Shown piece after piece: positions 9,301-17,397 of a stretch of DNA of 42,660 bases (position 1 is the stretch's first letter; every line of letters begins with the position of its first letter). The stretch comes from CAYTCZ01 sp964436315 (GTDB lineage: Bacteria; Actinomycetota; Thermoleophilia; Gaiellales; Gaiellaceae). The stretch is taken from assembly GCA_964436315.1 (NCBI GenBank), contig CAYTCZ010000017.1:1-42660 (forward strand), given 5' to 3'. A program made the position numbers and the translations under genes. The notes under the pieces are model-generated. The model saw only the letters and a program-made list of their open reading frames with translations, did not search any database and had not been told where the DNA came from.

Positions 9301-9653
9301 CCCTCGTAGCTGTCGAGCAAGCCGTCCATTATCGGCGGCCGAAATACAGCGCAGCCTCGCGACTCGTGCTTGCGGACACGCTCAGCGCGGTGGGCAGAAC
9401 AGGCGAGGCGCTCAGGGAGGTTCGAACGGCGTTGGCAGAGGCCGAAAAACTCGGCCACCCACCGTCGATCTGGCAGGCTGCGCTTAAGGTTGCGCAGCTG
9501 TGCGATGCCACGGGCGACGACGAGGGAGCGGGAGTTGCCCTCGAACAGGCAAGGGGCACGGTCGAACGCTTTGCTCACGAGCTCTCGCCCGACCGGCGGG
9601 AGCGCTTCCTTCAGGCGCCCCAGGTTGCGGCGATCTTTGCGTCTGCGAGGTAG
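6318..9653 (+). CDS. Zinc-ribbon / class III cyclase / AAA ATPase / TPR regulator
   Basis: An 1111-residue multidomain protein. Two zinc ribbons come first (C9, C12, C23, C26 and C34, C37, C48, C51). A class III nucleotidyl cyclase follows (about 66-235) with metal aspartates Asp76 and Asp120, purine-recognition Lys116 and transition-state pair Asn191/Arg195, so it looks competent as an adenylate cyclase. A STAND-type AAA domain carries Walker A GPPGIGKTT (288-296) and Walker B VLVFED (404-409). The rest, from about 640 on, is helical repeat of TPR type. Such proteins are thought to sense a signal through the repeats and ATPase. ATG 6318 and 6327 are both possible starts. The ligand and output are unknown. 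Confidence 0.85.
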   Translation: MTSMATITCAVCGHVNAADQKFCVSCGSGLAVQCPNCGHTNPPAARFCGNCGTQLASAPASQPEEERRLVTVVFADISGFTSHSRDRDPEEVTAMVDACMAKLSEIVSRYGGTVDKVIGDALMAVFGAPLAHEDDPERAVRAALEMQACAAEALGGFENLELRVGVNTGEVMYAPVGPARDAFTVMGDTVNVAQRLQAGAARGGVLVGAESFRATAPAVRYGDPVAVVVKDGEAPIQGWPILEATDAPGERRGSTGPMVGRDRELARLRDAWEQIIAERQPQLITIFGPPGIGKTTLAREFVDRVEADGGRGLVGRSLPYGEKSGYRALVHQLRKLAGIFETDSVDEARKKLDGVVTGLVDSETCARLAVLAGLSDEESIGSRDAIFYSARRLVEALGRERPTVLVFEDVHWADVSLLDLVEDLAEKLRDVPVLILTLARPELRESRPKWGGGLETYASLRLEPLGTEDAKQLVKRLLGDADREAVSTIVERAEGNPLFAEELVAAVEEGRATNARELPTSIKGIVAARIDALPADERVVVHNASVVGRTFWRGLLQSLGSNGAKLDAAIDELQRRDLIRQNPTSMVEGDEEFSFKHMLIRDVAYETLPKARRRERHAAVARFIEQASGDRIAESAATLAHHWQLAGDEEQAFVYLVQAAKQAHRTGAKIEAVSLLEQALALHSVEDESRRRSVRLQRATILVELGDFEPATAELDKLLQVLAGRELFEAIRSRTLAANWQMQVTESMEFGERAFELAEELGGADIKALALGLRAFATAMLGRIDEATELDEQALGIWPRGAYESERSETMAWAGIHQYWIGNYDRAIEHSRAGHELGLKRSNVYGLVAGGSHEGLALAGLGRHEEAIAVLEQTASDGRELEGKPIFTSRLVNILAGTYHELYEIDEARRLNEEAIELGNSASFSAAVMSGRIDLLFSDLVLGEVGSAEAAWPALWDAAEASKGWHQWLWMTRLARAKAEIALAAGRLDDALDAALVAVEQAVHYRRPKYSAASRLVLADTLSAVGRTGEALREVRTALAEAEKLGHPPSIWQAALKVAQLCDATGDDEGAGVALEQARGTVERFAHELSPDRRERFLQAPQVAAIFASAR

Positions 9654-9689
9654 AAACAGCGAGCGCGTTCAGCGAGACTTGGAGGAACC

Positions 9690-10607
9690 ATGGCAGGCAC
9701 GGTCTTCATCGAAGGTGAATACGTCGCTCCTGAAGAAGCCCGTATGTCGATCTTCGACATGGGCTTCGTTCAGGGGGACTGCGTGTACGACGTCGTCTCG
9801 ACATGGGCGGGCTGGTTTTTCAAACTCGAAGAACATCTGACGCGGTTTGAACGCTCTTGCGAGGGCTTTCGGCTGAAGAATCCCTACGGACGCGACGAGG
9901 TGCGCACCATTCTCGGCGAGTGTGTTGCGCGCGCGGGGCTGGAGGACTCGTACGTCAAGCTCCAGATCACGCGAGGTGTGATTCCTGAGCACGGCCGCGA
10001 TTCGCGTCTTGCTGAGAACCAGTTCGTCGCGTATGCCGTCCCTTACATCTGGATCTGGGGCGAGGAGAAATGCCGAAACGGCGCAAACATCTACGTCGCC
10101 GGCACCGAGCGCGTTCCCTCGCAGGCGATCGATGCGCGGTTCAAGAACTACAACCGCGCCGACATGGTCAAAGCACGGTTCGAAGCCTACGACCACGGAT
10201 GCGATGACGCGATTCTCCTCGCTGCCGACGGTTCGGTCACCGAGGGGCACGGCTGGAACGTCCTCGCGGTTCGCGACGGCCGAGTCGTTACCCCGGACAA
10301 GGACTGCCTTGAAGGTGTCACGCGTCAGGCGGTCGCCGAGCTGTGTGAACTGGAAGGGATCCCGTTCGAGTTTGCAACGCTGTACCCGGCTGACCTCGAG
10401 GGCGCTGGCGAGCTATTCGCTGCCACGACGGCCGGCGGGGTCATGCCGATCACGGCTCTGAACAACAACGCGATCGGGGACGGCTCTCCGGGTGAGATCA
10501 CGAGGCACCTTCAGTCGCTCTACTGGAGCAAGCGCGAAGAAGGTTGGCAGGGAACGCCGATTGCGGACGTCGCGCTCGCCGGCAGCACCTACCGGAACAG
10601 GCTCTAA
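9690..10607 (+). CDS. Class IV PLP-dependent aminotransferase
   Basis: A 305-residue fold-type IV aminotransferase, the group that holds branched-chain and D-amino acid aminotransferases, aminodeoxychorismate lyase and R-amine transaminases. The PLP lysine is Lys152 in ARFKNYNRAD. The cofactor-binding TEGHGWNVLAV segment carries Glu185, and a TTAGGVMPI phosphate-binding turn lies near residue 248. The N-terminal block MSIFDMGFVQGDCVYD is typical. Substrate specificity cannot be assigned from these motifs. ATG 9690 follows a strong GGAGG site. It starts 36 bases after the cyclase-AAA gene and may be cotranscribed with it. Confidence 0.88.
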   Translation: MAGTVFIEGEYVAPEEARMSIFDMGFVQGDCVYDVVSTWAGWFFKLEEHLTRFERSCEGFRLKNPYGRDEVRTILGECVARAGLEDSYVKLQITRGVIPEHGRDSRLAENQFVAYAVPYIWIWGEEKCRNGANIYVAGTERVPSQAIDARFKNYNRADMVKARFEAYDHGCDDAILLAADGSVTEGHGWNVLAVRDGRVVTPDKDCLEGVTRQAVAELCELEGIPFEFATLYPADLEGAGELFAATTAGGVMPITALNNNAIGDGSPGEITRHLQSLYWSKREEGWQGTPIADVALAGSTYRNRL

Positions 10608-10611
10608 AGGT

Positions 10612-11015
10612 CTACGGAAGCGTCGCGATCGTCTGGCGGTAGGCCGTCTGGCTTGCCGGCTTCGTCGCGAGGTCGAAGACCGAGCCGGGCTTGCTCTGGT
10701 AGTACGCGACCAGTTCCCATCGCTCGTGCGTTCGCGCGAACGTGCCCATGCGGTGGACGAACGCGGGGTCGTCGACTCCCACAGGCCCCACTCCGGGAAG
10801 GCGTAGGGCTTCGAGGGATGCGCCTTGCACAGAGCCTCGGCTGCCGTCCACTCTCCCTTTCCGCCGATGTTGTAGAGGTCGTTCCCGACGACGTCGACGT
10901 ACGCATCGCCCGGGTAGTAGGCCTGCGCTGAGTTCGCCTTGATATTGGGCGACCCGAACCCCCGTGGATTCCAGATCACGCGAAGGCGCTCAGGCGGATT
11001 CTCTGGAAGGTTCAC
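10612..11015 (-). pseudogene. Truncated and frameshifted glycosidase (GH26-like) remnant
   Basis: Two frames together encode about 134 residues resembling the C-terminal half of a TIM-barrel glycosidase of GH26 type. Blocks are VIWNPRG, YYPGDAYVDVVGNDLYN, PYAFPEWGLWE and, in the second frame, VDDPAFVHRMGTFARTHERW. The Glu in PEWG sits where these enzymes have their nucleophile. The shift falls in TGGGAGTCGAC (around 10783-10790), where one missing G would restore WEVDDPAF. The N-terminal barrel half is absent, yet GTG 11015 has an AGGAG ribosome site. So either this is a decaying gene or a truncation plus an error. No signal peptide remains. Confidence 0.6.
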
Positions 11016-11090
11016 TGCATCTCCTGGAGCGTCGCCCGATTTGCGCCTCAGCCCATCACCCGAATCGATGATCGCTGCTGTCGCGGATTC

Positions 11091-11435
11091 TCAAGACCGC
11101 GGCGCGGCCCGCACAGTTCCCCACTTCTTGGCGGTCCGGTGGCCGACGGCGATGGCCTTCGCTGCCCATTCTGCGAGCCGCTCCGGATCATCGAGTACGT
11201 CGCCCGGAACCTCCCAGTACGGCATCGACTTGAACTGAGATGAGCCGGCTTCCTCGTAGGCTGGTTTCGTCTCCTCGTCGACCTTGAAACAGACCACCTG
11301 TTCACTCGTGACCAGCGCGAAAGGATCCGATCCCTCCCACACCATGAGGCCGCCCATCATCGGCTTCGCCCTGATCTGGCCGAAAGGCGCGAGAAGGTCT
11401 TCGACGTACTGTCGAAAGCTCTCGTCAACCGCCAT
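11091..11435 (-). CDS. TfoX/Sxy N-terminal domain protein
   Basis: A 114-residue protein made of the TfoX N-terminal fold. The family pattern is clear in FRQYVEDLLAPFGQIRAKPMMGGLMVWEG, followed by FALVTSEQVVCFKVDEETKPAYEEAGSS. Proteobacterial TfoX/Sxy activates competence genes, but stand-alone N-terminal domains like this are widespread in actinobacteria with no proven role. No DNA-binding motif is obvious. The gene is divergent from the cold-shock gene, with about 135 bp between the starts. Confidence 0.8.
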   Translation of the reverse strand: MAVDESFRQYVEDLLAPFGQIRAKPMMGGLMVWEGSDPFALVTSEQVVCFKVDEETKPAYEEAGSSQFKSMPYWEVPGDVLDDPERLAEWAAKAIAVGHRTAKKWGTVRAAPRS

Positions 11436-11570
11436 GGCCCGGCATGCTTGCAGATCGGCAACCCTCCCGGGACGTCGAACCTCGTCGGCTACACTGCCCG
11501 CGAATCACCGACGAGTAACGACGGCGTCTTGCGGCTCCTCCTTACCCGTTCGGTCTCCAGGAGGTGCGAC

Positions 11571-11780
11571 GTGGCAAGCGGAACCGTCAAATGGTTTAAC
11601 GATGTAAAGGGATACGGATTCATCGCTCCCGATGAGGGCGGAGACGACCTCTTCGTCCACCGGACAAATGTCGTAGGCGCGGCTCCCGGGGCACTGACCG
11701 AGGGAACGAAGGTCGAGTTCGAGATCGGCGAGGGCCGGAAAGGGCCCGAAGCGGTCGACGTCACTCCGGTCCAGCCGTAG
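11571..11780 (+). CDS. Cold-shock domain protein
   Basis: A 69-residue OB-fold nucleic-acid chaperone. RNP1 is KGYGFI and RNP2 is DLFVHR, both intact, and the start MASGTVKWFN is typical. GTG 11571 is preceded at five bases by AGGAGGT (11559-11565), a near-perfect anti-Shine-Dalgarno match that implies high expression. The upstream 135 bases may hold a long leader as in other csp genes, though no cold box is recognised. Confidence 0.93.
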   Translation: MASGTVKWFNDVKGYGFIAPDEGGDDLFVHRTNVVGAAPGALTEGTKVEFEIGEGRKGPEAVDVTPVQP

Positions 11781-11829
11781 TCCCACAAAGGCAGCCTCGA
11801 CCTCCACAGCCCTCCCAACCGAGCCACCT

Positions 11830-12453
11830 GTGCCGGCGCTACGCGGCGTCTCTCATCTCCTCGCCTTCTTCTTCTCGATTGCGCTCGGCGCTGTCGTTCT
11901 GGTTGCCGCGCCGGGCGTCATGCCACGTCTTGCGGTCGCGGTCTTCGCCGCTTCCGTGACGGCGATGTTCGGCGCGAGCGGTCTCTACCACCGAATCGAC
12001 TGGACGCCCGGGACTCGGCCGTGGATCAGGCGCGCCGACCATTCCACCGTCTATCTCTGCATCGCTGGCGGCTACACGGTCTACGCCCTGCTTGTGCTCA
12101 GCGGGGCGTGGATGGTCGCGATTCTCGCCGCCGTCTGGGTGGGCGTGATCGCAGCAATTGTTCTCAAGTTCGCGTGGATCGACGGGCCACGGTGGCTTGC
12201 CGCGTCAATCGCTATCGCCCTTGGCTGGGTGGGTCTGTCGACGATTCCACAAGCGTTCGCTGAGATCGATCACGCGTCGATCGGGCTCATCTTCGCCGGC
12301 GGGCTGTTGTACACGGTCGGGGCCGCGACCTACATGTTGCGACGTCCCGATCCCTTCCCGCGCGTGTTCGGGTTTCACGAGGTCTTCCATCTCCTCGTCG
12401 TCGGTGCGGTGGCCTGTCACTACACGGCGGTCGCGCTCTTCGCCGTGATCTAG
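11830..12453 (+). CDS. Hemolysin III / PAQR-family membrane protein
   Basis: A 207-residue, seven-helix membrane protein. The metal-site residues conserved in HlyIII/PAQR proteins are present: Ser50 and His54 in SGLYH, Asp70-His71 in RRADHSTVY, and the HxxxH pair in GFHEVFHLL near the C-terminus with a further His in ACHY. The family includes adiponectin receptors and bacterial membrane-homeostasis proteins; a hydrolase activity on lipids is suspected but not shown here. GTG 11830 fits the expected N-terminus, though no clear ribosome site precedes it. Confidence 0.85.
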   Translation: MPALRGVSHLLAFFFSIALGAVVLVAAPGVMPRLAVAVFAASVTAMFGASGLYHRIDWTPGTRPWIRRADHSTVYLCIAGGYTVYALLVLSGAWMVAILAAVWVGVIAAIVLKFAWIDGPRWLAASIAIALGWVGLSTIPQAFAEIDHASIGLIFAGGLLYTVGAATYMLRRPDPFPRVFGFHEVFHLLVVGAVACHYTAVALFAVI

Positions 12454-12564
12454 AGCTGTCGAGCCCGAACCCGGCCCGTGCGGCGCGGGCGCTTCGCTAG
12501 GATCTGCGGCCGTGCCGGAGGAGCGAATCGTCTTCTCTGGAACTGGAATAGGGAAGACGTCGTC

Positions 12565-14013
12565 ATGAATCAGCCTGCCTCCACTCCCGACCCGATGCGC
12601 TGGAAGGCGCTCGGAGTGCTGAGCATCGCGTACCTGATGGTCGTGCTCGACATCTCGATCGTGAACGTCGCGCTTCCCTCGATCCAGGAGGACTTGAACT
12701 TCTCCTCAGAGGACCTCCAGTGGGTTGTGACCGCGTACGCGCTCACATTTGGCGGTCTGCTCCTGCTCGGGGGACGGTCGGGCGACATTCTCGGGCGCCG
12801 TCGCATGTTCATGATCGGGCTGGTCGCCTTCGGCGCCTTCTCGCTCATGTGTGCTCTCGCTGCCTCGTCCGAAATGCTGATCGCTGGTCGCGCGCTTCAG
12901 GGAGCAGCCTCGGCGCTGTTGGCACCGTCGGCGTTCTCGATCACAACGGTCACGTTCGCCGAAGGTGCTGAACGAAACAAAGCGCTAGGCGTGCTCGGCG
13001 CGATCGCGGGCGCGGGCGCGGCAATCGGAGTGCTCCTCGGCGGGATTCTCACCGAGTTCGCAGGCTGGGAATGGATCTTCTTCATCAACGTGCCGATTGC
13101 CGTGGTCACCCTCTTCTTCGTGCGGCGTTACGTTCGCGAGAGTCGAGCCGCGGATCTTGCCCGCCACTTCGACGTCGCGGGCGCCGTGACGGTGACGGCA
13201 AGCCTCATGCTCCTCGTCTTCGGTCTCACCCAGACGACCGAGGTCGGTTGGCTCTCGGCGCAGACGATCCTGGTACTTGTTGCCTCGGCGATCCTGATGG
13301 GCGCCTTCATCTTGATCGAGCAGCGGTCGAAGTCTCCGCTCGTGCCGCTCTCCTTCTTCAGAAAGCGAACGCCGGCCGGCGCGAACCTGATCGGTTTTGG
13401 TCTCGGAACGGTCGTGTTCGGCATGTTCTTCCTGCTCTCCCTCTACCAGCAACAAGTTCTCGGCTTCTCGGCGCTCGAGACGGGACTCGGTTACCTTGCG
13501 ATCGCACTCACCGCGGTCGTCGCATCGGGGGTTGCGCAGGCCCTGGTCACGAAGGCCGGAGTTAAGCCGATCCTCGCACTCGGCATGTTGCTCCTCTGCG
13601 GCGGTCTCATCTACCTCACGCAGATCTCTGTCGACGGCTCGTACGTGGAAGACCTGTTGCCGGCGTTCATCATCATCGGCGTCGGCCTAGGCTTCTCGTT
13701 CGTCCCGGTGTCGATTGCCGCTCTTTCAGGCATCGAGGACAAGGAAGCCGGACTCGCCTCGGGCCTCATCAACACCAGCCAGCAGATCGGCGGCGCGCTT
13801 GGCCTCGCAATCATGGTCACGATCACGAACACCCGCACGGAGACTCTGCTCGAGGACGGCGAAGAGTTCGTTGTCGCGATCACCGACGGCTTCAGCCTTG
13901 CCTTCTGGTTCGGCGTCGGGTTGGCAATCATCGCCTTCATCGCCACACTGCTCGTGCTCAAGCGCGACGACCTGACGCTGCAGCCAGACGCGATGAGAGC
14001 TCCGGCCGCCTAG
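12565..14013 (+). CDS. DHA2-type MFS drug exporter (14 TM)
   Basis: A 482-residue MFS transporter of the 14-helix drug:H+ antiporter-2 type. Visible signatures are LDISIVNVALPSIQEDL (motif D1), the GGRSGDILGRRRMF loop (motif A) and GRALQGAASALLAPSAFS. Motif C-like GAIAGAGAAIGVLLGGIL is followed by WEWIFFINVPI. It probably exports hydrophobic drugs or metabolites across the plasma membrane; the substrate is unknown. ATG 12565 was preferred over an upstream GTG because the family begins shortly before WKALGVLSIAYLMVVLD. No TetR/MarR regulator is adjacent. Confidence 0.9.
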   Translation: MNQPASTPDPMRWKALGVLSIAYLMVVLDISIVNVALPSIQEDLNFSSEDLQWVVTAYALTFGGLLLLGGRSGDILGRRRMFMIGLVAFGAFSLMCALAASSEMLIAGRALQGAASALLAPSAFSITTVTFAEGAERNKALGVLGAIAGAGAAIGVLLGGILTEFAGWEWIFFINVPIAVVTLFFVRRYVRESRAADLARHFDVAGAVTVTASLMLLVFGLTQTTEVGWLSAQTILVLVASAILMGAFILIEQRSKSPLVPLSFFRKRTPAGANLIGFGLGTVVFGMFFLLSLYQQQVLGFSALETGLGYLAIALTAVVASGVAQALVTKAGVKPILALGMLLLCGGLIYLTQISVDGSYVEDLLPAFIIIGVGLGFSFVPVSIAALSGIEDKEAGLASGLINTSQQIGGALGLAIMVTITNTRTETLLEDGEEFVVAITDGFSLAFWFGVGLAIIAFIATLLVLKRDDLTLQPDAMRAPAA

Positions 14014-14035
14014 TTCCTCGGGAAGAATCAAGGCG

Positions 14036-15580
14036 ATGCTCTTCTACGAGCTCGTCGAGACCTCAGAAACGGTCCGGTCCACCCGAAGTCGTAGAGCGAA
14101 GATCGAGGCGCTCGCCGACCTCCTTGGCCGCCTCGAGCTCGAGGAGATTCGGCCGGCGATCGGGTTCCTCACCGGAGAGCCCCGTCAGGGCAAGGTGGGC
14201 GTGGGTTGGGCGACGGTCAGCAGGGTTGGTTCGCCGGCGGCTGCTGAAGCTGTGCTCACGGTTGGGGACGTCGACAATGCAATCGCATCGGTTCGGGAAA
14301 CCGCCGGTCCTGGCTCGACGGCCGAGCGAGTGAGTATCCTCGCCGCCCTCCTAGGCCGAGCGACCGAGCCCGAGGCCGATTTCCTCCGCCGCCTCTTCGT
14401 TGGTGAGCTTCGGCAAGGAGCGCTTGAGGGTGTCATGGTCGAGGCGGTCGCGAAGGCCGCTGGCGTTCCATCCAGCGGTGCCCGTCGCGCACTCATGCTT
14501 TCCGGAGACCTCGGCGAGACAGCAGAGATCGCCTTCGACAGAGGCGAGGAGGGTCTCGCAGCCGTCGGGCTTGAAGTGCTGCGTCCCGTCATGCCGATGC
14601 TTGCCTCGACGGCGGAGGATGTCGTCGCTGCGTTGGAGCGCGCCGGGATGGCCTCCGTGGAATGGAAGCTCGACGGCGCCCGGATCCAGGCGCACCGGGA
14701 CGGAATGGAGGTCCGAGTGTTCACCCGGAACTTGAACGACGTCACTGAGCGAGTCCCCGAAGTCGTCTCCGTGGTTCAAGATTTTCCGGCCCGACGGCTA
14801 GTGCTCGATGGCGAGACGCTGACGCTCGGAGAGGACGGCCGGCCTCGCGCCTTCCAGGACTCGATGAGCCGCTTCGGTCGGGAGCGAGAGTTGGGGGCCT
14901 CACTATCGGCGTTCTTCTTCGACTGCCTGCACATCGACGGATCGGATCTCATCGATCTTCCCCTGGGTGAGCGGCTCGCGGTGCTCGATCGGATTGTCGG
15001 CAACTGGTGCATTCCGCGAATCTCGACGGCCGATCCCGACGAGGCGACCGCGTTCCTCGACGGCGCCCTCGAGGCAGGTCAGGAGGGTGTCATGGTCAAG
15101 GGGCTCAACACCACCTACGAAGCAGGCCGGCGCGGCAAAGCCTGGTTCAAGGTCAAACCCGTGCAGACGTTTGACCTCGTCGTCCTGGCCGCCGACTGGG
15201 GCCATGGTCGGCGACGGGGGTGGTTGTCGAACCTGCATCTCGGCGCCCGCGATCCGGAGGGGGGCTTCGTGATGGTGGGGAAGACCTTCAAAGGAATGAC
15301 AGACGAGATGCTCGAGTGGCAGACGGCGAAGCTTCGAGAACTCAAGTCCGGTCAGAGCGGAATCACGGTCCATGTTCGTCCCGAACTAGTCGTCGAGATC
15401 GCCCTCGACGCCGTCCAGGCGTCGTCTCGCTATCCGGGCGGCGTGGCCCTTCGCTTTGCGCGGGTGAAACGCTACCGCGAGGACAAGGACGCCGCTGAGG
15501 CGGATACGATCGACGTACTCCGGTCGTTGCTTCCCGCCTCATCGGCCGGCGGCGTCGAGGTCGACGAAGCTCGGAATTGA
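14036..15580 (+). CDS. ATP-dependent DNA ligase (LigB type)
   Basis: A 514-residue ligase with an N-terminal helical DNA-binding domain (1-190), adenylation domain and OB domain. The adenylated lysine is Lys211 in EWKLDGAR (motif I). Further motifs are FTRNLNDVTERV (Ia), DGETLTL, FFFDCLHIDG (III), EGVMVKGL (IV) and WFKVKP (V). This matches the actinobacterial LigB/archaeal-like group, usually an accessory repair ligase beside the essential NAD-dependent LigA. No Ku or polymerase partner is near, so a link to end joining is not supported. ATG 14036 lies 22 bases after the MFS stop. Confidence 0.92.
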   Translation: MLFYELVETSETVRSTRSRRAKIEALADLLGRLELEEIRPAIGFLTGEPRQGKVGVGWATVSRVGSPAAAEAVLTVGDVDNAIASVRETAGPGSTAERVSILAALLGRATEPEADFLRRLFVGELRQGALEGVMVEAVAKAAGVPSSGARRALMLSGDLGETAEIAFDRGEEGLAAVGLEVLRPVMPMLASTAEDVVAALERAGMASVEWKLDGARIQAHRDGMEVRVFTRNLNDVTERVPEVVSVVQDFPARRLVLDGETLTLGEDGRPRAFQDSMSRFGRERELGASLSAFFFDCLHIDGSDLIDLPLGERLAVLDRIVGNWCIPRISTADPDEATAFLDGALEAGQEGVMVKGLNTTYEAGRRGKAWFKVKPVQTFDLVVLAADWGHGRRRGWLSNLHLGARDPEGGFVMVGKTFKGMTDEMLEWQTAKLRELKSGQSGITVHVRPELVVEIALDAVQASSRYPGGVALRFARVKRYREDKDAAEADTIDVLRSLLPASSAGGVEVDEARN

Positions 15581-15671
15581 TTCGAGCTGGATCAGGTTCG
15601 ACACGCACCGTGCGGGTTTTGCGCGTCCTATTCGCATAACCTCGGATCGGGTGGCGGGTGGACCGCACTCT

Positions 15672-15691
15672 CCCCACCCACATGGGTGGGG
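15672..15691 (+). repeat. Perfect dyad between ligase and GAP-family gene
   Basis: CCCCACCCA (15672-15680) and TGGGTGGGG (15683-15691) are perfect inverted repeats separated by CA. As RNA, eight pairs with a four-base loop could form. No T tract follows on either strand, so an intrinsic terminator is unlikely. It may be a regulator site or an RNA structure in the 260-bp intergenic region (15581-15840), where nothing else is recognised. Confidence 0.5.
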
Positions 15692-15840
15692 AAGGCAAGG
15701 CGGCGGCCGTGGGACGTGCAAGCGCGATGAACGCCTGAGCGAAACGCGCTCGACGAGAGTGATCCCTCCAGGCCTTTGGTTAAACGCTCGGATGAACTGG
15801 CGAGCGGTCGCCGACCCTAAAGCGGCGACGAGGGATTGAT

Positions 15841-16521
15841 TTGGGCGAAGCGATCGGAGCCATCCTCAGCGAGGCCGTCGCGGTCGCGATCAGTCCGGTC
15901 CCGATCATCGCCGTCATTCTCATGCTCTTCACAAAGCGGTCAAGGGGAAACAGCCTTGCATTCCTCGCGGGTTGGCTCGTCGGACTCTCTGTTGTCGGTG
16001 CGATTGTCCTCGCGATCGCCGCGGTCGGTGACCTCGAGAGCAGCGAGGGGGGCGAGTCGACCGCATCCTGGATCATCAAACTCGTGCTCGGCGTTCTCTT
16101 CCTCGCGCTGGCCTACCGGAACTGGAGCACGAGGCCCAGGGGCGTCGAGGAGCCAGAGATGCCGAAGTGGATGGCCGCGATCGACGAGTTCACGGTGCCG
16201 AAGTCGTTCGGACTCGCGTTCCTCCTCTCGGCCATCAACCCGAAGAACCTGATGTTGACGCTCTCGGCCGCCACAACGATCGCGGCGGCCGGTCTCTCAG
16301 GCGCGGAGCAAATCGTCGTTCTCGCCGTCTTCGTGATCCTGGCGAGTCTGACGGTCGCTGCTCCCGTGCTCGTTTACCTCTTCGCCGGACACCGGGCCGA
16401 TGCGACTCTTGATCGGGCGAAGGATTGGCTGATCGCGAACAACAGCACGATTATGGCCGTTCTGCTGCTCGTCATCGGCGTCAAGCTCATCGGCGACGGA
16501 CTCGGGGGCCTCAGCGGCTGA
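15841..16521 (+). CDS. GAP-family (LysE/Sap-like) membrane protein
   Basis: A 226-residue protein with six hydrophobic segments and the GAP/Sap family layout. The N-terminal block is AISPVPIIAVILMLFTKRSRGNSLAFLAGW. The mid block is SAINPKNLMLTLSAATTIAAAGL, and the ending is MAVLLLVIGVKLIGDGL. Mycobacterial relatives are implicated in moving sulfolipids or glycopeptidolipids; substrate here unknown. The start is TTG 15841, supported by AGGG six to eight bases upstream and by the family N-terminus. Confidence 0.8.
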   Translation: MGEAIGAILSEAVAVAISPVPIIAVILMLFTKRSRGNSLAFLAGWLVGLSVVGAIVLAIAAVGDLESSEGGESTASWIIKLVLGVLFLALAYRNWSTRPRGVEEPEMPKWMAAIDEFTVPKSFGLAFLLSAINPKNLMLTLSAATTIAAAGLSGAEQIVVLAVFVILASLTVAAPVLVYLFAGHRADATLDRAKDWLIANNSTIMAVLLLVIGVKLIGDGLGGLSG

Positions 16522-16549
16522 CTCCGCTCTCCGAACGACGTCTAATCTG

Positions 16550-16649
16550 NNNNNNNNNNNNNNNNNNNNNNNNNNNNNNNNNNNNNNNNNNNNNNNNNNN
16601 NNNNNNNNNNNNNNNNNNNNNNNNNNNNNNNNNNNNNNNNNNNNNNNNN
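16550..16649. other. Scaffold gap (100 N)
   Basis: Exactly 100 unknown bases, the usual placeholder for a gap of unknown length. The true distance and intervening genes are undetermined. Confidence 0.98.
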
Positions 16650-16650
16650 C

Positions 16651-16716
16651 CGCCAGTTCGACAGTCCCGTCGAGACGGTGGACAGCGGCCTCGACCTCCG
16701 TGCCCTCGCTGGGTAA
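16651..16716 (+). CDS. C-terminal tail of a gene lost in the gap
   Basis: An open frame enters from the gap and encodes RQFDSPVETVDSGLDLRALAG before TAA at 16714-16716. A strong hairpin follows two bases later, which supports a real gene end. Too short to identify. Confidence 0.4.
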   Translation, partial: RQFDSPVETVDSGLDLRALAG

Positions 16717-16717
16717 A

Positions 16718-16743
16718 ACGAGCCCGCCGGGAGGCGGGCTCGT
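16718..16743. terminator. Bidirectional terminator-like hairpin
   Basis: An 11-bp stem (16718-16728 with 16733-16743) around a GGGA loop. Read on the minus strand it is followed by GTTTTA, so it can terminate the secreted-protein gene ending at 16768. On the plus strand it directly follows the partial gene's stop but lacks a T tract. Confidence 0.7.
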
Positions 16744-16767
16744 CGGGTGATCCAGGACGAAGGTGAC

Positions 16768-17271
16768 CTACGCGCCGGCTGGCTCGGCGTCGCTGCGGGG
16801 GGCGGGATGCTCGACCTCGGCGCCTGCTGCGGGCCGCGGGAACCGCACTGGACGCGTGATCGCCGAGCCCCGCTCGGGATTCCACCTGGACAGATCGACC
16901 GGGCCGTACGTCGTTGTCGGTGCATCGAGCGGCCAAGCGCGCGCCGGTGAGCTCTCGTCCCATTCCGCGAGGGCCGTGCGAGCGGCGAAGGCGAGGCGGC
17001 GAGCTCCAGCGAGATGCTCGCGCCGTCCATAGCGCGCCAGCCCGACAGCGACTCCGCCGACCAACAGTACGCCTCCGACGGCGGCTGTGGCCGCTGACGC
17101 GACGTGCCCTGTCTCACCAGTGGGGGCCTCGGCCCGAAGCGCGGCGGTTCCGTCGAACCACGCTTGATTGCGATCCGTTGCCGCGTCCTGTGCCAGGGCC
17201 GGTGCGGTGACGGCCAGGCTGCCCATTGCCACTGCTGTAACGACTACCTTCTGAAGCGTTGATCGGAACAT
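16768..17271 (-). CDS. Secreted or membrane-anchored protein of unknown function
   Basis: 167 residues. A Sec signal peptide (MFRSTLQKVVVTAVAMGSLA, then VTAPALA) has a likely cut after ALA-28. A Gly/Ala/Val-rich transmembrane helix follows (about 58-80) and then RYGRREH, so the C-terminal half is probably cytoplasmic if the signal is cleaved. The tail is Pro/Arg-rich (RFPRPAAGAEVEHPAPRSD). ATG 17271 has AAGGAG six bases upstream. It is divergent from the SARP fusion gene with 126 bp between starts. No family recognised. Confidence 0.65.
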   Translation of the reverse strand: MFRSTLQKVVVTAVAMGSLAVTAPALAQDAATDRNQAWFDGTAALRAEAPTGETGHVASAATAAVGGVLLVGGVAVGLARYGRREHLAGARRLAFAARTALAEWDESSPARAWPLDAPTTTYGPVDLSRWNPERGSAITRPVRFPRPAAGAEVEHPAPRSDAEPAGA

Positions 17272-17397
17272 CTGTGTCTCCTTTTCGTATCGGCTCGTTT
17301 GCTCGCTTCGTAGGAGACGGGAAGCTGCCCAACGCTTGGTGCCGGGTTGGTAAGGAGCGGGTAAATCGATCGTGTTACGGTGGTTTCGAGGAGGAAA

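Noticed and set aside
9690..10607. Specific naming of the aminotransferase (IlvE, D-amino acid or R-amine transaminase)
   Set aside because: The visible motifs are common to all fold-type IV enzymes and do not settle the substrate.
14036..15580. Bacterial NHEJ locus around the DNA ligase
   Set aside because: No Ku, polymerase or phosphoesterase domain is adjacent, and the ligase is of stand-alone LigB type.
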